A stretch of 64,000 nucleotides of DNA from Rana temporaria. Lineage: Eukaryota > Chordata > Amphibia > Anura > Ranidae. Shown in pieces: positions 11,800-23,419 of this stretch. The notes beneath the pieces were generated by a model, which ran no database searches, had not been told where the DNA came from, and saw only the letters and a program-made list of their open reading frames with translations. The stretch covers positions 163,915,101 through 163,979,100 of the forward strand of contig NC_053494.1 in NCBI RefSeq assembly GCF_905171775.1, written 5' to 3'. Both the position numbers and the translations under genes were made by a program. Position 1 is the first letter of the stretch, and the number at the start of each line of letters is the position of its first letter.

Positions 11800-12066
11800 G
11801 CCCTTTAGGTGGTCCTAAAGGCCAAAGTTTTCTTCATGCATTCTATGCAGTGCAGGAGCCATCAGGCTTTGGAGCAAGCTGCAGCACATGTGTGTCATTA
11901 GAGATATAGCTGTCTCTCCTAGCCCTTGAAGCAGGCCTACACGTATGTGCAACATCAGGGAGTCAGCTCGAAGAGCCAGGGACAACCGCTCCCCTAGATG
12001 TAAGAGAGGAAGATGGTGATTTAGGACCAGGTGAGCAGAAGTGATACGGCGGTTACTGCATCAATG
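11800..12066. repeat. Truncated Kolobok/T2-like remnant
   Basis: The stretch from 11805 repeats the GTGGTCCTAAAGGC and CATGCATTCTATGCA blocks seen at the left end of the preceding MITE. No partner end is visible, so it appears to be a truncated copy abutting the Tc1 pseudogene. Confidence 0.35.
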
Positions 12067-12980
12067 TCAAAGTTTACAATCAAGAGAAGACTTCACGAGA
12101 GCAAATACAGAGGCTTCACCACAAGGTGCAAACCATTTATAAGCCAGATTAGACTTTGCCAAAAAAACATCTAAAAAAAAAAAAAAAAGCCAGACCAGTT
12201 CTGGAAAAATTTTCTTTGGACAGATGAAACTAAGATTAAGAATAATTTGTACCAGAATGACGGGGAAAAAAAATGTGTAGGCTTGGAACAGCTCATGATC
12301 TAAAGCACACAACGTCATCTGTAAAACATGGTGGAGGCAGTGTGAAGGCATGGGCATGAATGGCTCCCAGTGGCACTGGGTCGTTGGTGTTTATTGATGA
12401 TGTGACAGAAGCAGACGGATGAATTCTGCAGTGTTTAGATATATACTGTCAGCCCAGATTCTGCCAGATGCAGCAAAGTTGATTGGGCGGCGCCTCACAG
12501 TACAGATGGACAATAATCCAAAACGCACTGCAAAACCAACCCAGAAGCTTTTGAAGGAAAAGTGGAATATTCTGCAATGGCCGAGTCGTTCACCTGAGCT
12601 TAACCCAAATTGAGCATGCATTTCATTTGCTGAAGGCAAAACTAAAGGCAGGAAGACCCACAAACAAAGAACAACCGAAGACAGCGGCAGGTAGAGCCTG
12701 GCAAAGCATTAGAAAGGAGGAAACCCAGTCTTTGGTAATGTCCATGGGTTCCAGACTTCAGGCAATCATTGCCAATAAAGGAGTCTCAACAAAATCTAAA
12801 AAAGGGGGGGCTGTGTATAAAATGGGCGCAGTTCCTAAAATTTGTACTTGAACCCCTTGAATTAAAGCTGAAAGTCTGCACTTCAAATACATTTTGATTG
12901 TTTTGTTTTAATTTTATTCTGGTAGCATGCAGAGCCAAAAGTATGAAAAATGTGCCTGCGTCCAAATATATACGGACCTT
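12067..12980 (+). pseudogene. Tc1 transposase pseudogene
   Basis: Plus-strand translation across frames gives a Tc1-type transposase. KRRLHESKYRG-like sequence lies near 12075. A DNNPKRTAK block (about 12508) corresponds to the second catalytic Asp region. SPELNPN (about 12591-12611) is followed directly by a stop where the family has NPIE. A readable tail LLKAKLKAGRPTNKE lies near 12630. Poly-A runs at 12173 and 12265 and several stops break the frame. The 3' end shows CCAAATATATA near 12962-12973, like a Tc1 terminal repeat. The 5' end is truncated. Confidence 0.88.
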
Positions 12981-13445
12981 GGTAAAATATAAAATGTTAT
13001 GCCAAGTAAATAGATACTTGGCATGTCACATTTTTAAAATAGCACAGGCTCGTGGAATGGCGACAGACTATGAAAAATCTCCATAGGCGACATTTTAAAA
13101 ATGTTTACAGGTTACCTGTTTAGAGGTCTAGCGCTAAAATTATTGTTCTCACTCTTACTTTCTTGGCGATACCTCGTGTGGGGCAAACACCGTTTACATA
13201 TGTGTGCGCAACTTGCGTATGTGTTTGCTTTCGCGCAGGATCATGGGCGGTTAAGGGCGCTTTAATTCTTTTATTTTTTTTACACTGTCTCCTCCCACTG
13301 CTTCTGAAAGCAATCCAGTGGCTGATTAGCCGCTCTGATCGCTTTCATGAAAAAAGAATCACTGGCTGAAAAAAAAAAGATTATGGCTGACGGAACGTGT
13401 GTGTTTATGTATATATAATACGTATTGCGGTCGGCAGGTGGTTAA
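12981..13445. repeat. Fragment of an internal module shared with two hAT families
   Basis: Sequence at about 13020-13160 (CTTGGCATGTCACA, CATAGGCGACATTT, TTACCTGTTTAGAGG) matches, in reverse complement, the interior of the hAT element at 49335-50152. The block ending near 13440 (GCGGTCGGCAGGTGGTTAA) resembles the AACCACTT repeat end. No terminal duplication was found, so boundaries are approximate. Confidence 0.45.
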
Positions 13446-14805
13446 ACTCATTGAGAAAAACCATTGCCCTGTTTTGGGAGCTTTTTTTAAATTTTCTTTA
13501 ATTAGATTCTTTTGGGATGGAGAAGTATCAGCCACTGGTAGCACTAAAGTTTGTACTGCGCTTATATCAAAGAGAGTCCCTGTAATTACACAAAAAAGTA
13601 ATGTGAATTTCTGCTTCCCTGTATACCCATTTTAATAAAGTGACTAGAGTCTCATACATTTTATTTTATGTGCTGCAGGGAATAGCAAGTCCATACACGA
13701 TGTCTGAGCAGAATTGATTTGACAACTTCTCTTCTTTTCTATGTAAATTGCTTCTATTGCATCCCAAATAGAAATGACTCGGCCCATTTGCCTTTTAGGG
13801 CAGTTTATGGAAAACATATTTCCAGGCAGATAATTTCAGTTCTGTCTCTGTGGTCATTTTACTGTCTATGCCAGGAACAGGATCTCTCCCATTTTATATG
13901 CATTTGATGGAATTCTATTGAAAACCTTCATGAATTATTCTTTGATTGTGTAGCCTGGGATGTTTGTGTGTGTGTGAACGTGTGTGTTTTGAACCTGTAA
14001 TTTTATGCCGCTTTTATTCATCTTACACTTTTACAGCTTATTACGGTGCAAAGTCAATTGCTTGGAAATGGTGAAGGAAGCACATACGGGCACTGGACAA
14101 AATAAAAGATTTACTGTTTTGAAATGGGGACAGTTTTAAGGATCTTAGGGAAAAGTGTCATTGAAATAGAGTGTTGAACAAATGGGGTACAGTCTCCAAG
14201 AAAGGGATTAAAAAGGCAAGTGGGTAAAATCTAGAATCTGTCTTCACTATTTTATTAAAACGTTAAATCTGTTAAGCCTGGTACACACTACAAGGCGGCA
14301 GCCAAATTAAGGAAATCCTTCAAAAGTGGCCTTTAGTGAGGACTGGTGTTGTCAGACACTACGGTTTAGCACTACTTCTTTGTATTTCTGTGCTTTTAAA
14401 GTGTATTTCTATTTTTGACACCAAATTGGGGAAACACATACTTTACGTTTGTTACATGTTTCAAACACATAGCAAAATTTGCTGCTTATGTTTTATGTTA
14501 AAAATTTTGCTTCACTCTCCCCTGCAATGTTATGTTAGGAAGGGGGCTGGGAAGTTAATGTTTGCCATAATTAAGCCTGTCTGTGCTGACAGATCTCATT
14601 ATCAATTCTAAACTAGACTTTTACACTGCCTATCATTACAAATATTTCAAAGCTTGGGTGGTATTGTATATGGTAAAGTCCCCCCCCCCCCCCCAAAAAA
14701 AAACTGGGCCCCCGGGTAGTTTGTCATAATGTGCAAGAATGCACCACATACGTGCATATTATGACTGACATCTTAAAAAGAAGCCCTCCAGCGGTGTGCC
14801 GTCAG
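13446..14805. other. Mostly unassigned, with one TIR remnant and a poly-C tract
   Basis: TTAAGCCTGGTACACACTAC at 14274-14293 looks like one Harbinger-type terminus without its partner. A run of C followed by A lies at about 14680-14702. A short TG-rich stretch lies near 13970. The rest, about 1.3 kb, shows nothing recognisable. Confidence 0.45.
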
Positions 14806-15491
14806 TAGGGGTGCAACGGATCAAAAAACTCACGGATCGGATCGATTCTCAGATCAGAGTCACGGATCGGATCGATTTTCGGATCAGCAAAAAAAAAACA
14901 CACGACAAATCTTGATACAACCACCAGAGTTTTAGATTTCACTTTTATTTTCAACACAAAACGGAGCTTATGTGCTTAAATACAGAAAATGTAAGTCTGA
15001 CGGACTGTTTACATGTTACATTTTAAAAGCAGCAGCAAACCTGCTGACCTTACATACTTGCTAATATGACAGAACACCTCTGATTTTCACAAAATGTGAA
15101 AATCAGAGTTGTTCTGTCACATTAGCAAGTATGTAAGGTTTGCTGCTGCTTTTAAAATTTAACATGTAAACAGTCCGTTTGATTTCCAAATACTGTATTT
15201 AAGCATATAAGCTCCGTTTTGTGTTGAAAATAACTGTGAAATCCAAAACTCTGTTGGGTGTAATAAGATGTCTGCTTGCCCCCTTCTCACTGTCATTACT
15301 GTGCAGGAGTGTGGTGGAGCAAGATGGCGGCGATGAAACGTCACTTCCTGACGAGACAGCCGCCGCCGGGTGCACCAAGATGGCCACAGCTCCGGAGCTA
15401 GGCCGATTTAGTGGTGGGATCGCGTGGTGTGCCGATCCGAACAGGGTGACCCTATCGGATCACAGATCGGTGACGATCCGTTGCACCACTA
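14806..15491. mobile_element. hAT-type foldback element, second copy of the ACGGATC family
   Basis: The ends TAGGGGTGCAACGGATC and GATCCGTTGCACCACTA are flanked by GCCGTCAG (14798-14805) and GCCGTCAT (15492-15499), an 8-bp duplication with one mismatch. Almost the whole interior folds back: arms of about 170 bp (about 14910-15090 and 15095-15275) pair around a short loop. Related to the 9918-11061 element but with the second arm retained. Confidence 0.88.
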
Positions 15492-15819
15492 GCCGTCATC
15501 CCTGTCAATGTTTCTATCTTCACCTGTTCTTTCTTCCGGGTTTGTGGGTTCCGACTGTTTGAATGGATGGGCCACGATGATGGCACATGTGTGTAGGAGT
15601 TGGTCGCAGCACGGTGCTCTGTGGACAGCATACTCCAATATACCATTTATTCACAGCGCAGTGCGAATGTGCCAATGACCTCACCGACTTCTACAAATGT
15701 GAATACCTGCCTAATGGTACACATTATGATATATTTATTGTGCCTACTGCTAAACTTTATTATAGGCTTACCTGTAGGTACAATTTATACAAGTCATAAA
15801 GTGTACTTTTACTATTGCT

Positions 15820-16201
15820 TTAAAGTGGAAGTAAACCCTTTTTTGGCACTTGAACCTACAGGTAAGCCTAACCTGTAGGTACATTGAATATCTCCTAAAT
15901 CTGCACAGTTTAGAAGATATTCATGCTCTGAGGGGACAGGATACCCGTGTCATCCCTTCGGAGCTCCATACGCACGGGAGTGACGTCATCGCAGTGTGGC
16001 CAGATGGCTGGAGGACGTGAACCTGGAAAGAAGACCGGGTGAAGATTGAATCACCTGTCAGCTGTGACAGGACGGCGCTGGAGGGCTTTGTTCTAAGATA
16101 AATATTTCATAATGTGCTAGTGAGCAACGCATACTAGCACATTATGCCTTTACCTTGCAGGGTTTAAAAAATGAAATTGGTGCAGTTTCCTACCGCTTTA
16201 A
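15820..16201. mobile_element. Kolobok/T2-like MITE (ACCTACAGGTAAGCC family)
   Basis: TTAA ends (15820-15823, 16198-16201) carry inverted termini TTAAAGTGGAAGTAAACCC and CCTACCGCTTTAA-type. The signature blocks are CCTACAGGTAAGCC (15855), AATATCTCCTAAA (15885) and a CATAATGTGCTAGT hairpin (16108-16146). The same blocks occur in the copies at 20532-20938 and 32357-32755. Confidence 0.7.
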
Positions 16202-16415
16202 AGCAATTAAAAAAAGTACCCTAAATGCATATTGAAAGTTATTCTAAAAAAGATGTGTAAACCTGCTACAAATTAGAAAGGTGAGAAATATTTATTTATT
16301 TTTAGCTATGCTGCTTGAATGGGGACACCCAACAATAAATATTTATCAAATTTTGACTGCTAAAGTGGAAATACAATTTAAGCTTTAATGAAGGTCTGGC
16401 CTTCATGAAGACTAA

Positions 16416-16826
16416 AGCCTCGTACACACGATCCGATTTTCATCAGACAAAGCGTAGGACTTTTGTCCGAAGGGCGTTGGCCAGGAACTTGTATTGCATA
16501 CAAACGGCAAAGAAACGATGTGGGTTTTCAGCTCTTTAGCACCACCCTTTGGACAACTTCTGCTAATGTTGTCTTATGGTTAGCTTTGGCTCTGAGCATG
16601 CGTGTTTGTACTTTGGAGTTTTGTCCGACGGACTTGTGTACACACGATTAGAAAATCAGACTTGCAATTGTTGGCGGACAATTTTAAAGCATGCTATATC
16701 ATAATTTGTCCACAGAAAATCCGACAACAATTGTCCGATGGAGCGCTCAAACGGTCGGATTTTCAGCCTGACACCCTGTCTCATCACTCAATTCCCGTTG
16801 GATAATCCGATCGTGTGTATGAGGCT
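16416..16826. mobile_element. Harbinger-like MITE (AGCCTCGTACACACG ends)
   Basis: The inverted ends AGCCTCGTACACACGATCC and GATCGTGTGTATGAGGCT are each bordered by TAA (16413-16415, 16827-16829). Internal inverted CCGATGG and TTGTCCGA motifs give a foldback structure. Related copies lie at 28295, 41384 and 47213. Confidence 0.8.
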
Positions 16827-17010
16827 TAAGATTTTTTTTCTGACAATCATTCCATTTTGGAGTGAGGGAATAAGACTTGTGCAAATCAGCGGTGCTCCCC
16901 AGTCCACCTCTCTGCTACTGTTGCAGTATAGCTGCAGCCCAGTATAGGGTACTGTGGGCTAAATGTTGGACAGCTCATTGAGCATCGATCAAGCCATATA
17001 CTTAGGACTA

Positions 17011-17998
17011 ACCACTTAAGCCCCGGACCTTTAGGCAGCTAAATGCCCAGGCCAGGTTTTGCGATTCGGCACTGCGTCAGACAATTGCGGTCGTGCGACG
17101 TGGCTCCCAAACAAAATTGGCATCCTTTTTTCCCCACAAATAGAGCTTTCTTTTGGTGGTATTTGATCACCTCTGCGGTTTTTATTTTTTGCGCTATAAA
17201 CAAAAATAGAGCGACAATTTTGAAAAAAATGCAATATTTTTTACTTTTTGCTGTAATAAATATCCCCCAAAAACATATATAACCTTTTTTTTCCCTCAGT
17301 TTAGGCCGATACGTATTCTTCTACCTATTTTTGGTAAAAAAAAATCGCAATAAGCGTTTATCGAATGGTTTGCGCAAAATTGATAGCGTTTACAAAATAG
17401 GGGATATTTTTATTGCATTTTTTTTTTTTTTTTTTTTACTACTAATGGCGGCGATCAGCGATTTTTTTCGTGACTGCGACATTATGGCGGACACTTCGGA
17501 CAATTTTGACACATTTTTGGGACCATTGTCATTTTCACAGCAAAAAATGCATTTAAATTGCATTCTTTATTGTGAAAATGACAGTTGCAGTTTGGGAGTT
17601 AACCACAGGGGGCGCTGAACGTGTTAGGCTTCACCTAGTGTGTGTTTACAACAGTAGGGGGGTGTGGCTGTAGGTCTGATGTCATCGATTGTGTCTCCCC
17701 TATAAAGGGGATGACACGATTGATGCGCCGCCACAGTGAAGCACGGGGAAGCCGTGTTTACATACGGCTCTCCCCGTTCTTCAGCTCCGGGGAGCGATCG
17801 CGACGGAGCGGCTATAAACGAATAGCCGCGCCGTAGTCCCGGTTCGCTCCCCGAAGTAAGCCGCCCGCTGCACGCAGCGGAGGGGTCCCGATCGGACCCC
17901 CGACCCGCGGAAAGGCAAGGACGTATATATACGCTGATCTGCCTGTCCGTGCCATTTTGCGGACGTAAATAGTCGTGCGGCGGGCGTTAAGTGGCTAA
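17011..17998. repeat. Long dispersed repeat with AACCACTTAA ends
   Basis: The element begins AACCACTTAAGCCCCGG after CTAA and ends GGCGTTAAGTGGCTAA, an inverted terminal pair. Its left half (17085-17500, with CACAAATAGAGCTTTC and TTTGCGCTATAAACA) matches the element at 28637-29606 in the opposite orientation. The right half (17690-17960) is GC-rich and contains an inverted GTGTTTACATACGG-type stem. Homology is by reading only. The superfamily is not assigned. Confidence 0.65.
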
Positions 17999-19658
17999 TA
18001 CACTGCACCTGCATACCAAGGCACTGTATGCACTTTTAATAAAAAAAAAAAAAAAGAAGAGAATTCGCACACACATGCGTGCAGATGATTGCAATTTAAT
18101 TCTATTCTATATAATGTGTGTATATGTTAAACAGAGACCTCTTATAGTAAACACATTTTTGCTGTAGAAGGAGGAAAGAAGGAGAAGAAATCAACCACCG
18201 CATTTTAGGGGCTGCAGTTTAGATTATTCTAGCGTGTAATACTTTAATTGTATAAAACAAAGCTAATGTCACAGGCACAAAAGAATTTCTTGCAAAGCAA
18301 GTCTCGCAAGTAATTTTAATGCCGCTGCTGATGGCTGATGAGTGATGAGCATTTTGTTCCAGTTTATATACTTCTGCATCAGAAGCAACAGGTGGCTGGT
18401 AGGGAAGCAGAAGAAAAATGACGAGTGTTTTTATTCTGTAATTTTCTTGTGAAATTATAATAGACGAGAGGAGAAGAAAAGAAAATGTACCATATTCTTT
18501 GGAGAGACAAATAGACATTATCTAATAAACACACACAATCATGCTCAGGAATGATCATGTTCCTGTTTGCGCCTCAATTATCCTATCCACTGGAACTGAA
18601 AATTCAAAGATAACTCAATCAGTTTATTCCCAGGCGAGTTTGGAAGGCTAGAAAAGTTTGCAACGCGTAAATTTGGTTGGTGGTTTTACAAGAAATTTTG
18701 AAATGCAACAATTTTAAAAAGAAACCGTGCTTCCAAACAAACAGCCTTGGACGTGAAAACACGCTCAGTGGGGCTCAGAGGGGTGATATACAATATTATC
18801 ATAGTGAATAAAGAAGTCGAGGATATAGTGGGAGAGAGCTAAAATTCCTGTCTATAACCATCACTTCCTGTTCTTATGTAAAAGGAATGGCAATAAAAAC
18901 CTGACAGAGGCTCTAACGTTATCCAATTTGGATGATTACCCCTCATCTTTTGTACTGGCAACAACTGTAAAATTTGGGATTTTCCCCTCCATTTCTTTCT
19001 CTGTGACAATGGTCACCATTACAAATAGACTGGTAAAGCTCCCTAATAAAGACACATACAGAAATAAAAACTTGACATTGCATCTAATCCTTCTGCACTC
19101 TATCCAAAAAAAAAAAACGGCTTGCCTACAGATACGCTTGTACTATGTGCTAGTACTATGCTGGTGCGTATATTAACTTTTATATTCTGGTATATCGAAG
19201 AATACTGTAAGACACCAGTAGACTTTAGTGTGGGACTCCTAGCCAATTAAAAAAAAGAAAAAAAAGTCAAGTTGCTATTCATCCATGTTCAGTTGATGAT
19301 AATGTGCCCATTATTTTTCACAGTATGCTATGATTATTTTCCCTGCTTTGGGAATGCATTGGCCTCTATTCAGTAATGCCTATAAAAAACAAAAAGGAGG
19401 TGTGCATTCTGTGTAAAACAAACTATAAAAAAGGAATCCTTTGATGAAAACCAGAATTCTCAGCAGGGGTGATAACCAGGTATCTAGTCAAGACTTGAAA
19501 TTGTAGTTGAGGTCAAATCCCAGCCTCTCTAACAACACCGGATTTTGGATTGGCTTAAATCTTAGTTAAGCCAAATAAAAAGAAAATTGCTAGAAAGGTA
19601 CGTGATCTAGAAATTTGATTTTTTTTTTTTTTTTTTTAAATGCAAGCTTGCTACTTTT
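17999..19658. other. No recognisable feature
   Basis: AT-rich sequence with a few A and T homopolymers (18043, 19620-19637). No termini or coding motifs seen. Confidence 0.5.
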
Positions 19659-20117
19659 ATTCTAAATAGGGTTGCACCGATACCAGTATCGGTGCTGATA
19701 TTAAGCTTTTGCATGAGTATCTGAAATTGTGCAAATGCTCTGATACCTAAAACAAATACTTTCATGCGTGGTTCTTTCAGCTGTCAGCGGGATTCCCCCA
19801 TTGACAGCTGAAATGTGTAAAAAAAAAAAAAAGCTGGCTATCATCGGTTGTTAGGATTCGGGGGCCGGCACATCCTTAACTGATGACTCATTCAGCTGTC
19901 AGTGGGGTTTCCCTGTTGACAGCTGAAGTGTAATTAAAGTCCTGGCAGCTGTAAAACAAACAAAAAAATAAAATAAAAAGCAACATTGCTCAGCTGCTGA
20001 AACATTGTTTCTTGTTGTATCTTTGTTTATTCATCCACAGATCAGTGTAAAGCAACCTGTCAAGTAAAAAGAAAAAAAACCTTTATTAACCCTTCATTAA
20101 CTCCTATACGGCGTTAA

Positions 20118-20973
20118 TTAAAGTGGTACTAAAGTCTTACGTTTTTTTTTAGTCTAAAAATAACAAACACGTTATACGTTCCTGCTCTGTGCAGTGGTTT
20201 TGCACAGAGCAGCCCAGATCCTCCTCTTCTTGGGTCCCTCACCAATGCTCCGGGCCCCTCCCTCCTGCCGAGTGCCCCCACAGCAAGCAGCTTGCTATGG
20301 AGGACAGCCAAGCTGCTGCTCTGTATGTCCATTAAGACGCGGCCCCCTCCCTCCTCATTGGCTCACTGACATTGACAGCCGTGGAAGCCAAAGGCGCCCG
20401 CTTTGTGTCTTAGCCAATCAGGAGAGAGAGTCCAGGACAGTTTTTTATGCAACATTGCTGGATCGAGATGGGCTCAGGTAAGGATGAGGGGGGTGCTGCA
20501 CACAGTTTTTTATCTTAATGCATAGAATTCATTAAAGCGGTTGTATAGCCCCAATTTTTTTTTTACTCACCTGTAAGGCAAAAGGCATAATGAGCCAGTA
20601 TGCACCGTATACTAGCTCATTATAAAATGAGGCGTCGGTAACTCACCTTGCCTCAGCGTGTCTTCCGAGTATCGCGTCTCCTGCAATGTGTGTGGCTAGA
20701 GCCGGAATGTCGTCACTCCCACTCATGCGCGCAGGAAGTGCAGCAAGGTTCGGCGTCTGCCAGGCCTTCAGCCGAGAATCCCCTGTGCGCATGCGCTCAT
20801 TGCTTGTCAGCAGCATTCTGCCAGGGGAATATCTCCTAAACCTTAAAGGTTTAGGAGATTTTTTTTACCTACAGGTAAGCCTTATTATAGGCGTACCTGT
20901 AAGTAAAAGTTACAAAACAGACTATACAACTGCTTTAAGATAAAAAAAACCTTCTGCCTTTAGAACCACTTAA
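20118..20973. mobile_element. Kolobok/T2-like MITE split by a second one
   Basis: TTAA lies at 20118-20121 and 20970-20973. The left terminus TTAAAGTGGTACTAAAGTC and the right terminus CTTTAGAACCACTTAA are inverted. The CTGCTCTGTGCA hairpin (20183-20215) and CTCAGGTAAGGA (20473) match the 6938-7376 copy. A second element occupies 20532-20938. Confidence 0.75.
20532..20938. mobile_element. Kolobok/T2-like MITE nested in another
   Basis: TTAA borders (20532-20535, 20935-20938) with inverted TTAAAGCGGTTGTATAGCC / ACTATACAACTGCTTTAA-type ends. It carries CATAATGAGCCAGTATGCA and ACCTACAGGTAAGCC blocks, so it is the same family as 15820-16201 and 32357-32755. It lies entirely inside the right end of the older MITE. 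Confidence 0.75.
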
Positions 20974-21369
20974 AAGGCCCCTTTCACACTAGGGCGGTGG
21001 CGGTATAGCACCGCTAAAAATAGCGGCGCTATACCGTCGGATTTGCCGCGGGATTCTGCCGATAGCGGTGCGGTATTAACCCCCGCTAGCGTCCGATAAA
21101 GGGTTAATACCGCCCGCAATGTGCCTCTGCAGAGGCACATTGCGGGCGGTATTACCGCGGTTTCCCATTGTTTTAAATGGGAAGAAGCGGTTTACATACC
21201 GCTCCTCTCATGCTCCAAAGATGCTGCTAGCAGGAGATTTTTTTTCTCTCCTGCCAGCGCATCGCCTCCGGCTTTCACATTGAGATTGCTGGGCAGGAGT
21301 TTCAGGCGGTATAGCAGCGCTATTTTTAGCGCTGTACCACCTGAAAAACTCCTCAGTGTGAAAGGGTTC
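20974..21369. mobile_element. Harbinger-like MITE (CCCCTTTCACACT ends)
   Basis: It starts directly at the TTAA that ends the preceding Kolobok-like copy and finishes CAGTGTGAAAGGGTTCT at 21369. Inverted GCGGTAT, AGCGCTATTTTTAGC and CCGATAGCGG blocks fold the interior. No coding capacity is visible. Confidence 0.65.
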
Positions 21370-21685
21370 TTACTCATTCTCCTTCGCCATTAAATGTTTG
21401 TTCTCCTGCTTATTTTTTATTCACTTCTATTTTATAGAATATTAATAAATAAAACTTTTTTTGTATGTTTGCGTTGTTCGTTTTTATTTTTACACCATTT
21501 CACATAAAAAAAAAAGCGCAATTTAAAAAAAAAAATTAATTATTACATTTGTAAATAACTTTTCAATGCTTTGTACCGTAGTTGACACCTGAAGTATAAA
21601 CAAAAAAGTTTTAATAGTTATTGGTAAAACAAAAAATGATCGGCACTTGTAAAAAAAATGACATCGGTGCATCCCTAGTTCTAAC

Positions 21686-22921
21686 ACCAAGTTGATATAA
21701 TTTTTTTTATGTTATTCACCTATAGTGATGTCATATTCTGAGTCCTCGGACAATAAAGAGTTACTCAAGGAAAATTATTATTAATACATTATAGCCGACT
21801 TGTGTACTTATCGAAGGTCTTTAAAAAATGCAATCGAAATTACCTAAAACCTGTTTTTATATTGCGTTCCATATGCCAGTAGTAATCAGGCTTACAATAC
21901 CAGTCGGTTTTGTAACCAATTCCCTTGCAGGGCTGTTACTTTCATGTCAGAACAGTACTGTCACCTGCATACCAGTGCTGTCAAAGTGACATAGCTAGAT
22001 TCACAGCTTTTTTTTATAAGCTCACTGTCACTTCAGGCAACATGAGTTTATAATCTGTCTGGCAACATGAGTTTATAATCTGTCTAGTCCTCAGGATCAC
22101 TGCTGGAACTATGGAAATAAATGCTACCAGTCACATCCATAGTGTCGTAAAAGACTCAGTTCTCCCGGGGCTATCCTCTACACCCTGAAGAACCATTAGA
22201 ACACAATGTGAGCCTCAAATGCTCTGTCCTGGGCACAGAAGTATCCCTATAGTAGAGTTATGGACAAGGACATGTAGACCAGAGGCATTCTGAGTCTGTG
22301 GAGATTACTGATTTTTCATATAAGTGTTTTGCTAACGTTCGGCACAAAGGTGGTCTAACAACCACAATGGGATCTGAAAGGGTATTGTGGTGTTCTGCTT
22401 ATTCATTTTGAATCTCTGAGAATAAGAAGGCGCTCTAATTGGATGGTTTTTTTTTATTGTCACTGAACCCAATATCAATAAAAACTATCGTAAAAGAAAA
22501 GTCCCCTTGATTTGTCAGACATTGAAGTGAAAAATCATAAATGTAATAATAATAATTTTTGGAATTGGTAAAAAAAAAGTTTAAAGCTCACCATACTACG
22601 TTAAAAGAAATTGAAAAAAATATGTTCTGTTACATATAACTTGGCTACCAATACATTTGTGTTCTTCCATATTTAATTTCTAATACGATCAGATTAAGCT
22701 TCATAGAAGCTTCATGAAAAAAAGGAAAAGACTTTGTCTTGTAATGCTGCTTTGCTAAAGCTACTGTAATTTGAGAAAAGATGGTCCACAATTCCTTGCT
22801 CGCTCTTTTTACTGTAAGTTGAACTAGACAAATTACAGTCCTACTTTATATTTTTGTTTTTTTACATCAATTTTTATTATGGTGAATGTGACAGAAAGGT
22901 GGGTGAAAACATTCAAAATTT
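21686..22921. other. Unassigned sequence with a 25-bp tandem duplication
   Basis: GGCAACATGAGTTTATAATC followed by TGTCT occurs twice head to tail at about 22036-22085. Otherwise no repeat ends or coding motifs are visible. Confidence 0.5.
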
Positions 22922-23419
22922 TTAAAGGGTCACTAAAGGAAAGAAAATGTTTGCCTAAAATTAATGTCTGCAAGGTAGACAGACAGAATAGTGTAATGAT
23001 TCTGTTAAAAAACTAGTAAATACCTATTAAATTCCTTCATCTATATCACCTCCGGCATTCTAGTTTCTGTTCTCTCATTCACTTCCTGGTTTGCTGCGTT
23101 TGTTCATGTAAGAACTACATTTCCCAGTATGAATTGCGGCACGCCCAGTAATTCACACCTCCTTGAAGTCTCTAACACGTAGAGAGCGTCCTGCCGCACA
23201 GATGTAGTTCCCAGGAGGGGGTGAGCACGTTACTGACCACCGCAGTAAAGCCTCCCATCACGGTGGTGAGTAACAATCAGACAAGCAGGAAGTGAACAGA
23301 ACAGAGAAGAAATAGAGCAACTTCTGAGCAAAAACGAACAATGAGGAAGTGAAAAGAGGAATGTCTGCAGGTAAAGGATGCTTATTATGAAAAAAAAAAT
23401 TCCTTTACAACCCCTTTAA
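22922..23419. mobile_element. Kolobok/T2-like MITE, one of a near-identical inverted pair
   Basis: TTAA borders (22922-22925, 23416-23419) with inverted TTAAAGGGTCACTAAAGG / CCTTTACAACCCCTTTAA ends. The interior contains ACTACATTTCCCAGTATG and an ACGTAGAGAGCGTCCTGCC block that reappear in reverse complement at 39081-39590 with few differences. No coding capacity is visible. Confidence 0.8.

Larger units (their letters stand above)
19667..21677. mobile_element. hAT-type element (TAGGGTTGCACCGATACC family) with three nested insertions
   Basis: The ends are TAGGGTTGCACCGATAC and a GATGTCATTTT...GGTGCATCCCTA-type terminus. They are flanked by ATTCTAAA and GTTCTAAC, which share 6 of 8 positions. 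The interior contains repeated CAGCTGTCAGNGGG / TTGACAGCTGAA inverted blocks (19780-19930). It hosts a Kolobok-like copy (20118-20973), another inside that, and a Harbinger-like MITE (20974-21369). Without these the element is about 0.75 kb. Confidence 0.8.
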
